Positions 26,304 through 36,584 of a stretch of DNA of 64,000 nucleotides are shown here, in pieces (within the stretch, counting starts at the first letter, position 1; each line of letters opens with the position of its first letter). The notes under the pieces were generated by a model. It saw only the letters and a program-made list of their open reading frames with translations. It was not told the origin of the DNA and did not search any database. The stretch is from Mesorhizobium atlanticum (GTDB lineage Bacteria > Pseudomonadota > Alphaproteobacteria > Rhizobiales > Rhizobiaceae): contig NZ_QMBQ01000005.1 of NCBI RefSeq assembly GCF_003289965.1, forward strand, positions 434,001-498,000. The letters run 5' to 3'. The position numbers and the translations under genes were made by a program.

Positions 26304-28108
26304 GGCTGGACGGTCGCCAATGGGTCCGCAAGGCCGGTCGCGCCGGTGGGCACAAAGGCGTTGAGGCGCTCCATCAAGGCCGAGAAACGCGGCATGTGGC
26401 GTAGCCGGTCGAGCCGTGCGTCGGTTCGGATCCAGACCGTCGAGAGCTCGCGGCGGTCCATCGCCTTCTCCAGCATGTCGAGGCAGAGATCATCCCGCCC
26501 GAGCGCCGCGGCAAGCATGGCGCGCGCGAAATGCGTCGAGGCGCCAGGCTCGCCATCGATGATACGCATGCCTCGTTCCGGAGCACCCAGCAAAGCCTGC
26601 AATTCCGCCGCCGCCAGCATCAGGTCCGGGAATTTGTCGGTGACATGCTCGATCTCGGCCAACTGCGAGCGAACAAATTCGGCATCGCCGTCGAAAACAT
26701 GCGCCAGCGCGCGATAGACCAGGACTTCGGCGGGAGCGCTCAGGCCCGCTGCGCCAGGCGACGCCGCGCGCAGGGAACCGAAGTCGCGCGCCTGATAACG
26801 GCTGATGGTTTCGGCGATATCCTGCTGGATGGAAAAGGGCTCGATCGTGCGGGCCTCGCGGAACAGCCGCTCCGCTTCCTCGTGGCGCGCCATGATGGTC
26901 AAAAGGACGCCATGGAGACGTGACGCGCGCGCGTTTTCGCCAAGCTGGACCGCCTTGCGGAAGCCTTCGTCCGCCGCCACGCGGTTCCACTCCAGCCAGG
27001 CCGCGATCGTGGCCCGCGCGGTGTGCGCCTCGACCGATCCGGGGTCGACGGCAAGAGCGGTCCGCACCGCGGCGCTGGCTTCCCGCAAGGCCGTATCGTG
27101 GTCGACAAGCCCCAGGCGATAGAGGTCGCAATGGCAATCGGCGATGCCGGAATGACCACGCGCATAGTCGGGAGCGTTCGCGGCGACAAACTCGAAAACC
27201 TGCAACGCGGCGCGGATGGAACCGGGCGTCTGCTCATCGAGCAGTTGCCGGCCGCGATAGACGGCGCCAAGCGCCTTCAAGGCGGATGGGCGGGGTCCGA
27301 CCTTCGAGGAGCGCATCGCCGAACTGTCGAAACGAACGCGGCTGAGCGCCGTGATGGCGATGCGTTCCTGCAGCCGCAGCCGTTCGCGCGCCGGCGCGTC
27401 GAACCGATCCGTCCATATGACGAAGCCTTGCGGATCGGCGACCTCGATCGTGACGCGGAGCATGTCGTCCTCCCGGCGCACCGTGCCCTGGACGATGGCA
27501 TCGACGCCGAGCTCGCGCGCGGCGTCGGCAAGCGAGTAGGCCTGGTCCTTGAACTGAAACGTGATGCTGCGCGAAACCACCCGCAGTCCCTGCGCCAGCT
27601 GAAGCCTGAAGATCAGCTCGTCGGTCAGCCCGTCGGCGAAGCTTTCATCCTCCGCCTCTGCGGACAGCGAACGGAAAGGCATGATCGCGATGGCAGCGCC
27701 CATACCTTCGCGGAAAATACCTTCGGCGCTGGAAGGATGCGGCTCCCGGGTTTCCGCGTGATCCGGTTGCAAGGCGAACTCCGGAACATAGCCGCCGGTC
27801 GGAAGGCTGATCCTGACCGGGTCCATTTGCCCCTCGCCGGCATAATATTCCTTGAGCTTGGCGCGCAGACGCCGGGCCTCCACCCGCACCGTTGAGTCGA
27901 TGCGTGGGTCGTAGGGCGGCTCGCGACCATAGACATTGTTGCCGATCACGACTTCCCTGAGCGCGCCGCCGCCACCCTTGAGGGTCTCGGTCACGACAAA
28001 ACCAAGGAATTCGAGCAGGCGCTCGGAACCGGTGAAGGTGCGGCTGCGCCGAAGTCGCGCGAGCTGTGCCCGGATCATGGCTGGCGAAGGTCGTTTCGGC
28101 TGACCCAA
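26300..28108 (-). CDS. Winged-helix / TolB-like / TPR transcriptional regulator
   Basis: About 602 aa. Three parts: an N-terminal DNA-binding-like domain of the rhizobial type (IRAQLARLRRSRTF, VVIGNNVYGREPPYDPRIDS, VRVEARRLRAKLKEYY); a middle TolB-N/adenylate-cyclase-associated segment (AIAIMPFRSLS, FADGLTDELIFRLQLAQGLRV, VQGTVRREDDMLRVTIEV); and a C-terminal array of TPR-like helices from about 290 to 600. TTG 28108 is preferred because GAGGGG lies 6 nt before it; TTG 28153 or ATG 28078 are alternatives. It lies immediately upstream of the peroxidase operon on the same strand and may control it. The stop codon is supplied by a family A repeat. Confidence 0.8.
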   Translation of the reverse strand: MGQPKRPSPAMIRAQLARLRRSRTFTGSERLLEFLGFVVTETLKGGGGALREVVIGNNVYGREPPYDPRIDSTVRVEARRLRAKLKEYYAGEGQMDPVRISLPTGGYVPEFALQPDHAETREPHPSSAEGIFREGMGAAIAIMPFRSLSAEAEDESFADGLTDELIFRLQLAQGLRVVSRSITFQFKDQAYSLADAARELGVDAIVQGTVRREDDMLRVTIEVADPQGFVIWTDRFDAPARERLRLQERIAITALSRVRFDSSAMRSSKVGPRPSALKALGAVYRGRQLLDEQTPGSIRAALQVFEFVAANAPDYARGHSGIADCHCDLYRLGLVDHDTALREASAAVRTALAVDPGSVEAHTARATIAAWLEWNRVAADEGFRKAVQLGENARASRLHGVLLTIMARHEEAERLFREARTIEPFSIQQDIAETISRYQARDFGSLRAASPGAAGLSAPAEVLVYRALAHVFDGDAEFVRSQLAEIEHVTDKFPDLMLAAAELQALLGAPERGMRIIDGEPGASTHFARAMLAAALGRDDLCLDMLEKAMDRRELSTVWIRTDARLDRLRHMPRFSALMERLNAFVPTGATGLADPLATVQP

Positions 28109-28244
28109 TTCGAACCCCTCGGCAAAACTGTTGGAGGGCAAAACTAACAGCAACTCATCGAAGTTACAGTGGAAAACGCACGGCCGGCACGACGGTCGCG
28201 GTCGCTTGGCGGCGCGATTCTCGGCAGCGGCGTCCCGGGACTTT

Positions 28245-28928
28245 CTATGCCGACTGCATTTCGGCGAGGATCGCCTCGGCCGCGGCGCGGCGGTCCGGCG
28301 CCTTGACGATCGGCCGGCCGACCACGAGGTGGCTGGCGCCGTTGCGGATCGCCTGCGCCGGCGTCACCACGCGTTTCTGGTCGCCATGGTCGCTGCCCGA
28401 CGGGCGAATGCCGGGCGTCACCACCGCCAGGTCGGGCCCGACGATCCGGCGCACCGCTTGAGCCTCCTCGGCCGAGCAGACGATGCCGCCCATGCCGGCG
28501 TGCAGCGCCTGTTCGGAGCGCCTGAGCACCAGCGTGTGCGGGTCGTATTCATAGCCTGCGTCGATCACGTCCTGCTCGTCCATCGAGGTCAGCACCGTCA
28601 CCCCGAGCAGGCACAGATCGCTGCCCTTGGCCGCCTCGACCGCCGCCCTCATGGCCCTGGGATAGGCGTGCAGCGTCAGCATCGTCATGCCCATCTTGAC
28701 GATGTTCTCGACGCCCTTGGCGACGGTGTTGTCGATGTCGAGCAGCTTCATGTCGAGGAACACTTTCGTGCCGCCGCTGGCGAGCTCCCGCGCGAAGTCC
28801 AGCCCGCCGGCAAAGGCAAGCTGGTAGCCGATCTTATAGAAGGAAACCGCGCCTTCGAGCTCGCGCACCGCCTTCTCGGCCTCGCTCAGCGTCGGCAGGT
28901 CCAGCCCGACGATCAGCCTGTCCCGCAT
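28245..28928 (-). CDS. pyrF: Orotidine 5'-phosphate decarboxylase
   Basis: 227 aa from ATG 28928, which has GGAGG 8 nt upstream; ATG 28952, overlapping the previous stop, would add 8 residues. Catalyses the last step of UMP synthesis. Motifs: LIVGLDLPTLSEAE, the catalytic KVFLDMKLLDIDNTV (D-x-K-x-x-D), VTVLTSMDEQDV and the phosphate loop VTPGIRPSGSDHGDQKRVVTP. It follows the FMN-reductase gene in the same operon. Confidence 0.96.
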   Translation of the reverse strand: MRDRLIVGLDLPTLSEAEKAVRELEGAVSFYKIGYQLAFAGGLDFARELASGGTKVFLDMKLLDIDNTVAKGVENIVKMGMTMLTLHAYPRAMRAAVEAAKGSDLCLLGVTVLTSMDEQDVIDAGYEYDPHTLVLRRSEQALHAGMGGIVCSAEEAQAVRRIVGPDLAVVTPGIRPSGSDHGDQKRVVTPAQAIRNGASHLVVGRPIVKAPDRRAAAEAILAEMQSA

Positions 28929-28951
28929 GCTGCCGGCCTCCGCGAAATGCA

Positions 28952-29548
28952 TCACGCCTCGATCCGGGTCGACAGCATGCGCGAGGTTTCCATCAGCGTA
29001 CGGCATAGGCGCTCCATCGATTGGTGTAGTCTGGCGTCCCTGAATTGCCCGTCCTCGGCGAACGCCGCGTCGGCCTCGGAGACCGAGCATTCCGGCGTGA
29101 CCACCTCCATCTGGCAGCGCACCAGCACCGCGCGCAGATGGTTGATGCAGCGTATGCCGGCGAACTTGCCTTCGGACGACGAGCAAAGCCCCACCGGCTT
29201 GCCGGCCAGCGGCCTGAACGTGCGGCTGCCCTCCCGCCGTATCCGGCTCACCCAGTCGATCGAGTTCTTGAGCAGCGGCGGGATCGAGCCATTGTATTCG
29301 GGCGTCGCGATCAAGAGCCCGTCATGCGCGGCGATCTGACGGCCGAGCCTGAGCGCGTTCTCGGGGATGCCTTTTTCCTTTTCGAGGTCCTCGTCCATGA
29401 TCGGCAGCGGATAGTCGCCGAGCGAGATGCGCGTCACCTCCGCGCCCTGCATGGCCAGTTCCTTCTGCGCCACGTCGGCCGTCCGGCCGCTATAGGCGCC
29501 CGTCCGGACCGAGCCGGCGAAGACGAGGATTCGTGGGATCACTGCCAT
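28952..29548 (-). CDS. NADPH-dependent FMN reductase family protein
   Basis: 198 aa from ATG 29548, preceded by AGGGTGG. A flavodoxin-like fold with the FMN phosphate loop FAGSVRTGAYSGR near the N-terminus and the family's second flavin loop ATPEYNGSIPPLLKNSIDWVSR. Members reduce FMN, quinones, azo dyes or chromate with NAD(P)H. The stop overlaps the first possible pyrF start by one base (TGATG). Confidence 0.9.
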   Translation of the reverse strand: MAVIPRILVFAGSVRTGAYSGRTADVAQKELAMQGAEVTRISLGDYPLPIMDEDLEKEKGIPENALRLGRQIAAHDGLLIATPEYNGSIPPLLKNSIDWVSRIRREGSRTFRPLAGKPVGLCSSSEGKFAGIRCINHLRAVLVRCQMEVVTPECSVSEADAAFAEDGQFRDARLHQSMERLCRTLMETSRMLSTRIEA

Positions 29549-29644
29549 TGGCCACCCTTGTTCGGGGACAGGTACAGCCAAGGAGCATTCAAATCAACGC
29601 GTCGCGGGGAGAAAACGTCGAAGGACTAGTCGCGACCTACGAAC

Positions 29645-29830
29645 TTCGTCATCCACGGGCGGAGCAGCCGCGAAGCGGCGTCGCGAAGACCCGAGGATTC
29701 ATTCAATTGCCCCAATCGTAGAGCGCAGCGGAGCAGAATTCTGGATCGCCGCAACGCTTCGAAGTCACGGAATGAATCCTCGGGTCTGCGCCGCGTCGCT
29801 TCGCGCCTTGCTCCGCCCGTGGATGACGAA
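29645..29830. repeat. Long inverted-repeat element (family E)
   Basis: Within the 458-nt gene-free stretch 29549-30006, two ~60-nt arms (29645-29704, 29770-29830) are imperfect inverted repeats. The left begins TTCGTCATCCACGGGCGGAG and ends CCGAGGATTCATTC; the right begins GAATGAATCCTCGGGTC and ends with CCGTGGATGACGAA. A ~65-nt spacer separates them. It contains no open frame; a family A repeat follows at 29906. Confidence 0.75.
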
Positions 29831-29905
29831 TGGATGGGCGTTCAGGCCAATCGCCAAGGCGGCTGCTACCAGCGAGTAGGGGTCGAAGACTCTCGCGCGG
29901 AGAAA

Positions 29906-30010
29906 CTAGAGCAATTCCAGGAAAAGTGTGAGCGGTTTTCCGTCAGGAATTGCGTCAAAACAAAGAGTTAGAGCGGCTCGCCGTTTCCGTGAAACGGTGA
30001 AACGCTCTAG
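29906..30010 (+). repeat. Family A dispersed repeat, copy 4
   Basis: Starts CTAGAGCAATTCCAGG and ends CGCTCTAG. Its last bases (CTA at 30007-30009) are the TAG stop codon of pmtA on the minus strand. Confidence 0.85.
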
Positions 30011-30612
30011 TGCGACGGTCGCCGATAAATCCACAGCTGCGTCGGCGGGATGTTGCGGAAGATGAAATCGAAATGTTCGACAGTATAGTCGCCGCGCCCG
30101 GCCGGGATCGGCGACAGCGGGCCATAGGTCAGTTGCACGATCGGCCGTCCGGCGGGTATGCGGTCGAGCAGGCTTTCGATATAGGCGATGCGCTGGGCGA
30201 CCGGGAAATTGAGCAGCGGCACGCCGGAGACGACCGAATCGAACACCATGTCGCGCTTGTCGCCGAGCGTGGCATTGAGATTGAAGGCGTCGCCCTCGAT
30301 CACGTTGACGCCGGGATACAGCCCGCGCAGATGGCGCACGAAGTCGGTCGAATATTCGACCGCGTAGAGATTTTCCGGCTTCACGCCCTGGGCGAGGATG
30401 GCGCGGGTGATGACCCCGGTGCCGGGCCCGACTTCCAGCACAGGCAGGCCCGATCTCGGATTGACGATCGAGGCCATCTTGCGGGCGGTGATGGAACTGG
30501 TGGGAACGATCGAGCCGACCGTTTTCGGCTTGTCGATCCAGCCTTTGAAGAACTTCAGCTCGTCGTCGAATTTTTCGGCCAGCGCTTTGCGCAACCCGGG
30601 ACTACGTGCCAT
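30007..30612 (-). CDS. pmtA: Phospholipid N-methyltransferase (phosphatidylethanolamine methylation)
   Basis: 201 aa from ATG 30612 with GAGGAG 7 nt upstream. The SAM-binding motif I is LEVGPGTGVITRAIL (~residue 58), after the rhizobial Pmt hallmark FFKGWIDKPKTVGSIVPTS. Soluble, as Sinorhizobium-type PmtA is. It methylates phosphatidylethanolamine to phosphatidylcholine, a membrane lipid important for rhizobial symbiosis. It lies behind dnaJ on the same strand, an order familiar from other rhizobia. The stop is contributed by the adjacent repeat. Confidence 0.92.
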   Translation of the reverse strand: MARSPGLRKALAEKFDDELKFFKGWIDKPKTVGSIVPTSSITARKMASIVNPRSGLPVLEVGPGTGVITRAILAQGVKPENLYAVEYSTDFVRHLRGLYPGVNVIEGDAFNLNATLGDKRDMVFDSVVSGVPLLNFPVAQRIAYIESLLDRIPAGRPIVQLTYGPLSPIPAGRGDYTVEHFDFIFRNIPPTQLWIYRRPSH

Positions 30613-30756
30613 GCGAGCTCTCCTCAATGCTTCGCCCCCGATCCGCTACTTAGCAGGTGGGTGGGACAAGGCAAGGCGTCAAGCTGGCATAAGATGTTGA
30701 TGACGCTTGGGAAGCGGATTGCCCTTCCCAAGCCGTGCGCAATGCGGGCGTGACGA

Positions 30757-31884
30757 TCAGTTTTCGCCGAACGACTCGAAGAAGTCCTTCATGCGGGCGA
30801 AAAAGCCGCTCGACTGGGGCGAATTGTCCTTCGAGGAGAGCTGCTCGAACTCTTCCAGCAATTCGCGCTGGCGGCGCGTCAGATTCTGCGGCGTCTCGAC
30901 CGCCGTCTGGATGTAGAGGTCACCGACATTGGGCTGGCGCAGCACCGGCATGCCCTTGCCCTTCAAACGGAACTGGCGGCCGTTCTGCGTGCCTTCCGGC
31001 ACTTTCACCTTGGTCTGGGTGCCGTCCAGCGTCGTGACCTCGAAAGAACCACCAAGGGCAGCCGTCGTCATCGAGATCGGCACCTTGCAATAGAGATCGG
31101 CGCCGTCGCGCTGGAAGAACTCGTGCGGCTTCACCGCCAGGAAGATGTAGAGGTCGCCGGACGGTCCGCCGCGCAGGCCGGCCTCGCCCTCATTGGCAAG
31201 CCGGATGCGGGTGCCGTCCTCGATGCCGGCCGGAATGTTGACCGACAGCGAGCGCTCCTCGGTGACGCGGCCCTGGCCGGCGCATTTCGGGCACGGGTCC
31301 TTGATCGTCTGGCCGCGGCCCTGGCATTGCGGGCAGGTGCGCTCGATCGAGAAGAAACCTTGCGTGGCGCGCACCTTGCCGTGGCCGTGGCACATCGAGC
31401 AGGTCACCGGCTGGGTGCCGGGCTTGGCGCCGCTGCCGGAGCATTCCGAGCAGGAAATGGAAGCCGGCACGTGGATCTGCGCGGTCTTGCCGGAAAAGGC
31501 CTCTTCCAGGGTGATTTCCATGTTGTAGCGCAGGTCGGCGCCGCGCTCGCGGCCGCCCGACGAGCGGCGCTGGCGGCCGCCCATCATGTCGCCGAAAATA
31601 TCCTCGAAGATGTCGGCGAAGCCGCCGGCGCCGAAGCCGTGCGCGGCGCCGTTCATGCCGCCCTCGAAGGCGGCGTGGCCGAAGCGGTCATAGGCGGCGC
31701 GCTTCTGCGGGTCCTTCAGCGTCTCGTAGGCTTCGTTGATTTCCTTGAACTTGTGCTCGCAGGCATGGTCGCCGGGGTTGCGGTCAGGATGGAACTGCAT
31801 GGCGAGCTTACGGAAAGCGCTCTTGAGTTCCTTGTCGTCGGCGCCTTTTTGCACGCCCAGCGTTTCGTAGAAATCAGCTTTCAT
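30757..31884 (-). CDS. dnaJ: Chaperone protein DnaJ
   Basis: 375 aa. Complete domain order: J domain (1-70) with HPD in MQFHPDRNPGD; a Gly/Phe-rich linker (~75-105); four zinc-finger repeats CSECSGSG, CSMCHGHG, CPQCQGRG and CPKCAGQG (~145-210); and the C-terminal substrate-binding domains. It stimulates DnaK ATPase and binds unfolded proteins. A strong terminator separates it from dnaK, so it probably has its own promoter in 31885-32034. Confidence 0.98.
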   Translation of the reverse strand: MKADFYETLGVQKGADDKELKSAFRKLAMQFHPDRNPGDHACEHKFKEINEAYETLKDPQKRAAYDRFGHAAFEGGMNGAAHGFGAGGFADIFEDIFGDMMGGRQRRSSGGRERGADLRYNMEITLEEAFSGKTAQIHVPASISCSECSGSGAKPGTQPVTCSMCHGHGKVRATQGFFSIERTCPQCQGRGQTIKDPCPKCAGQGRVTEERSLSVNIPAGIEDGTRIRLANEGEAGLRGGPSGDLYIFLAVKPHEFFQRDGADLYCKVPISMTTAALGGSFEVTTLDGTQTKVKVPEGTQNGRQFRLKGKGMPVLRQPNVGDLYIQTAVETPQNLTRRQRELLEEFEQLSSKDNSPQSSGFFARMKDFFESFGEN

Positions 31885-32034
31885 TTTTTCCCGCTGTCCG
31901 GATGCTCAATGTCTTCAAGCATTGTTGGCGACGTTTGCCGGCATGGCCTTGGATTTAGGAGCGATGTTTCCCGGATGCTAGTGCCAAGCCGCGGTCACTC
32001 CGGGTTTTTCCGTCACTTTTTCGATCTGGGTTGC

Positions 32035-32063
32035 AAAAAAGCCCGGCTTTGCGCCGGGCTTTT
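32035..32063 (-). terminator. Intrinsic terminator after dnaK
   Basis: On the minus strand AAAAGCCCGGC, a GCAA loop, then GCCGGGCTTTTTT: an 8-10 bp GC-rich stem with a T-run, about 24 nt past the dnaK stop. The run of A on the other side makes it nearly symmetrical. Confidence 0.9.
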
Positions 32064-32086
32064 GCACTTATTCGCCGTCAGCCGGC

Positions 32087-34003
<1,917 letters not shown>

Positions 34004-34125
34004 TGTTCTAGTCTCTCCTCTAAGCAGGCTCTCAGGACCCTTCAAAAGGCGTTCCGACGAAAGCCCCTGTTCACAAGAAATCCCGCCCCGGTCCCCGCTT
34101 TTCGGGGCTGGACGGCTTGGCGCGT

Positions 34126-34154
34126 ATATAAGAACAGCCGACACGGGGCGCAAG
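34126..34154 (-). promoter_or_regulatory. Sigma-32-type (RpoH) promoter of dnaK
   Basis: Minus strand: CTTGCG (34154-34149), 16-nt spacer, CTTATAT (34132-34126). This fits the alphaproteobacterial RpoH pattern (CTTG ... C-y-TAT-nT). It lies 123 nt before the start codon. The remaining gene-free DNA here (34155-34364) shows no gene that I can support. Confidence 0.65.
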
Positions 34155-34359
34155 CATTCTGCGCAAGCTGTCCGTCGTCTTGGCAGCGGCAACGAGGCGA
34201 CCCGCCGCGCTTTGCGGCAGGACCGGCGGGAGATCGCACTATCGCCTTGTTCCAAATGGATTTTTTGGAATCGATGCCGCTGGCGCCGCACAGGTCGGGC
34301 ATTTGGCGGGGGCAAGGCGTCCCTTGGCGGGCGTGACTTTCGGTCGCGAAAGGGACGAA

Positions 34360-34400
34360 AAATCAGCCTGCCGCCAGTATTTGGAAACTGGCGGCAGGCT
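34360..34400 (-). terminator. Intrinsic terminator downstream of the decayed genes
   Basis: A perfect 14-bp stem, AGCCTGCCGCCAGT (34365-34378) and its complement (34387-34400), with an 8-nt loop. Read on the minus strand it is followed by GATTTTTCG, giving a T-run. It probably ended the transcript of the transporter gene of which only a fragment remains upstream. Confidence 0.7.
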
Positions 34401-34434
34401 GTTGAGAGCGCCAGGCGCTCGGGCTTCCAGGCTT

Positions 34435-34538
34435 AAAGCATGTCTCCCGAAAGTGGTAACCGGTTTCGGGACGAAGACATGCGCAAAATCAAAAAGCTAA
34501 AGCGCATGGAGCGAATCTGAAAGATCGCGACGCGCTTT
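34435..34538 (+). repeat. Family B dispersed repeat, copy 1
   Basis: About 104 bp: AAAGCATGTCTCCCGAAAGT, then CCGGTTTCGGGACGAAGACATGCGCAAAATC, then GCGAATCTGAAAGATCGCG and CGCGCTTT. Two nested inverted repeats (GCATGTC/GACATGC, CCGAAA/TTTCGG). Near-identical to 51454 and related to 58651. It cuts off the end of the transporter-gene fragment at 34541. Confidence 0.8.
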
Positions 34539-34540
34539 GG

Positions 34541-34735
34541 AGCCCGTTGTCCTTGAGGATCCTGGCGGCGTTTTCCTTGGTGATCTTTTCCGTCGGCAGC
34601 GTGATGGTCTTCTCGACCTTCTCGCCGTCAAGGAACTTGATCGCCTGGCGAAGGCCCTCGGCGCCCGGCGTGACATAGGTGAAGGTCGCCGTCAGCTCAC
34701 CCTTGTTCACCATCTGCAAGCCGTCGCACAGAGCG
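34541..34735 (-). pseudogene. C-terminal remnant of a sugar ABC transporter substrate-binding protein
   Basis: About 65 codons reading ALCDGLQMVNKGELTATFTY, then a PGAEGLRQAIKFLDGEKVEK-type helix and TLPTEKITKENAARIL. This matches the last helices and strands of periplasmic sugar-binding proteins of the ribose/xylose class, where G-x-x-A-x-x-x-L-x-G-x-x-V-x-K and the final T-K-E-N are common. There is no start, signal or N-terminal lobe, and the end runs into a family B repeat. A deletion probably joined it to the inositol-phosphatase gene. Confidence 0.7.
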
Positions 34736-35534
34736 TCAGCGCGAAGCTTCGAAAGCTTCCGCGCACAGCGCCTGCAATTTCGGGAAGATGCGCCTGCCGC
34801 CGGCAATGACCTGCGTGCCCTCGCCGACCACAGTCTTCGGATCGGCCTTGAGCACCGTGCCGCCGGCCTCTTCGACCAGCAGCATGCCGGCGAGACAGTC
34901 CAGGCGTTCATGTGCTCCTCGACATAGCCGAGCAGCCGGCCGGACGCCGCATAGGCAAGCATCAGCGCTCCGGAAGCATTGCGGTAGAAGATGCCGCCCT
35001 CGGCCAGGATCAGGCTGATGAGAATGACGACGTTCTTGGTCTCGGCGCGGTTGGAGAGCCCGGTGCCGACCGAGCCCTCGGAAAGCGACGTTGCATTGCT
35101 GGCCTTGATCGGCTTGCCGTTGAGAAAGGCGCCGCCGCCGAGGCGACCGTAGAACGTCTCGTCGGTCGAAGGCTCATGGATGACGCCGACCACCGTCTCG
35201 CCATCCCTGGCGCAGGCGATCACCACGCACCAGGCGGGAATGCCGCGCACGAAATTGGCCGTGCCGTCGATCGGGTCGATCACCCAGACATGACCGGTTG
35301 TTCCGGCCACCGCCGCGTGCTCTTCGCCGACGATGCCGTCCTGCGGATAGGCCTCGGCGATCGCCGCGCGGATGAACAGCTCGACCCGCGGTCGGCTTCC
35401 GAAACCAGGTCCTGATGCCCCTTGCTCTCGACGGCCAGGTTGTCGAGGTCGCGGAAATATTTCAGCCCCAGCTCGCCGGCGCGCCGCGCTAGGTCGATGG
35501 CAAAATGCATGCGGTCGTCGAGATCGTTGGTCAT
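34736..35534 (-). pseudogene. Inositol monophosphatase family gene broken by two -1 frameshifts
   Basis: Translation starts at ATG 35534 (MTNDLDDRMHFAIDLARRAG ... DLVSEADR). Around 35386-35390 one base is missing, after which VELFIRAAIAEAYPQDGIVG and the metal motif WVIDPIDGTANFVRG continue in the next frame. A second missing base near 34900 (after EEHMNAW) moves the rest (DCLAGMLLVEEAGG, FPKLQALCAEAFEAS) to a third frame, ending at TGA 34736-34738. All family motifs survive when the frame is corrected, so the decay is recent, or both shifts are assembly errors. An intact gene would hydrolyse inositol phosphates or related sugar phosphates. Confidence 0.8.
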
Positions 35535-35582
35535 CTGCGCGCCCTTAACAGACCAATATGTCAGGCAAAAGTGACTACGCGA

Positions 35583-36581
35583 TCAGGCCGCCTTCGACAT
35601 CGATTTGTGAACGTCGGCGAGAATCTCGTAGGAGCGGACGCGCGCCGCGTGATCGAAGATCTGCGCCGTCACCATCAATTCGTCGGCGCCCGTGCGGCCG
35701 ATGAAGGCGTCGATGCCCTGGCGCACTGTCTCCGGCGAACCGACGACGGCGCAGGACAACGCCTGGGCAAGCATGGTTTTCGCCATCGGGTCGAGATCAC
35801 GGTCGTAATTTTCGACCGGCGGCGGCAATTGCCCGGGCCGGCCGCTGCGCAGGTTGACGAAGGCCTGCTGCAGCGAGCTGAACAACAGCTTCGCCTCGGC
35901 ATCCGTCGGCGCGGCGGAGACGTTGAGGCCGAGCATCACATAGGGCTTGTTGAGCTGCGCCGAGGGTTGGAAGCGCGTCCGGTAGACCTCCAGCGCATGG
36001 TCGAGCTCGGCGGGCGCGAAATGCGAGGCGAAGGCGTAAGGCAGGCCGAGAAGCGCCGCGAGCTGCGCGCCATAGAGGCTGGAGCCGAGGATCCAGACCG
36101 GCACTGTCTGGCCTTCGCCCGGCACGGCGCGGATGCGCCGGCCTTCCTCGACCGGCTGGAAATAGCCCATCAGCTCGACCACGTCCTGCGGGAAATTGTC
36201 GGCGGACTCCAGGTTGCGCCGCAGCGCCCGCGCGGTCAGCATGTCGGTGCCCGGCGCGCGGCCGAGGCCGAGATCGATGCGGCCGGGAAAAAGTGCCGCC
36301 AGCGTGCCGAACTGCTCGGCGATCACCAGCGGCGCATGGTTGGGCAGCATGATGCCGCCGGCGCCGACGCGGATCGACTTGGTGCCGCCGGCGACATGTG
36401 CGATCACGACGGATGTCGCGGCGCTCGCGATGCCCGGCATGTTGTGGTGCTCGGCCAGCCAGTAGCGCTTGTAGCCCAGGCGCTCGGTATGGCGGGCGAG
36501 GTCGAGCGAATTGGCAAGCGACTGCGAGGCGGTGCTGCCTTGCGTGATCGGCGACAGGTCGAGAACCGAAAGGGCGGTCAT
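35583..36581 (-). CDS. LLM class flavin-dependent oxidoreductase (luciferase-like)
   Basis: 332 aa, single TIM-barrel luciferase-like domain. Family signs: LSVLDLSPITQGSTASQSL, GYKRYWLAEHHNMPGIASAA, IRVGAGGIMLPNHAPL and IDLGLGRAPGTD, the pattern of the YhbW-like group that uses reduced FMN. Substrate is unknown. It starts 3 nt after the NAT stop, so the two are coupled in an operon with the AI-2E permease upstream. Confidence 0.9.
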   Translation of the reverse strand: MTALSVLDLSPITQGSTASQSLANSLDLARHTERLGYKRYWLAEHHNMPGIASAATSVVIAHVAGGTKSIRVGAGGIMLPNHAPLVIAEQFGTLAALFPGRIDLGLGRAPGTDMLTARALRRNLESADNFPQDVVELMGYFQPVEEGRRIRAVPGEGQTVPVWILGSSLYGAQLAALLGLPYAFASHFAPAELDHALEVYRTRFQPSAQLNKPYVMLGLNVSAAPTDAEAKLLFSSLQQAFVNLRSGRPGQLPPPVENYDRDLDPMAKTMLAQALSCAVVGSPETVRQGIDAFIGRTGADELMVTAQIFDHAARVRSYEILADVHKSMSKAA

Positions 36582-36584
36582 TGG

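Noticed and set aside
34736..35534. Programmed frameshifting in the inositol-monophosphatase gene
   Set aside because: Neither shift site has a slippery heptamer or a downstream stem, and two independent shifts would be needed; decay or sequence error is simpler.
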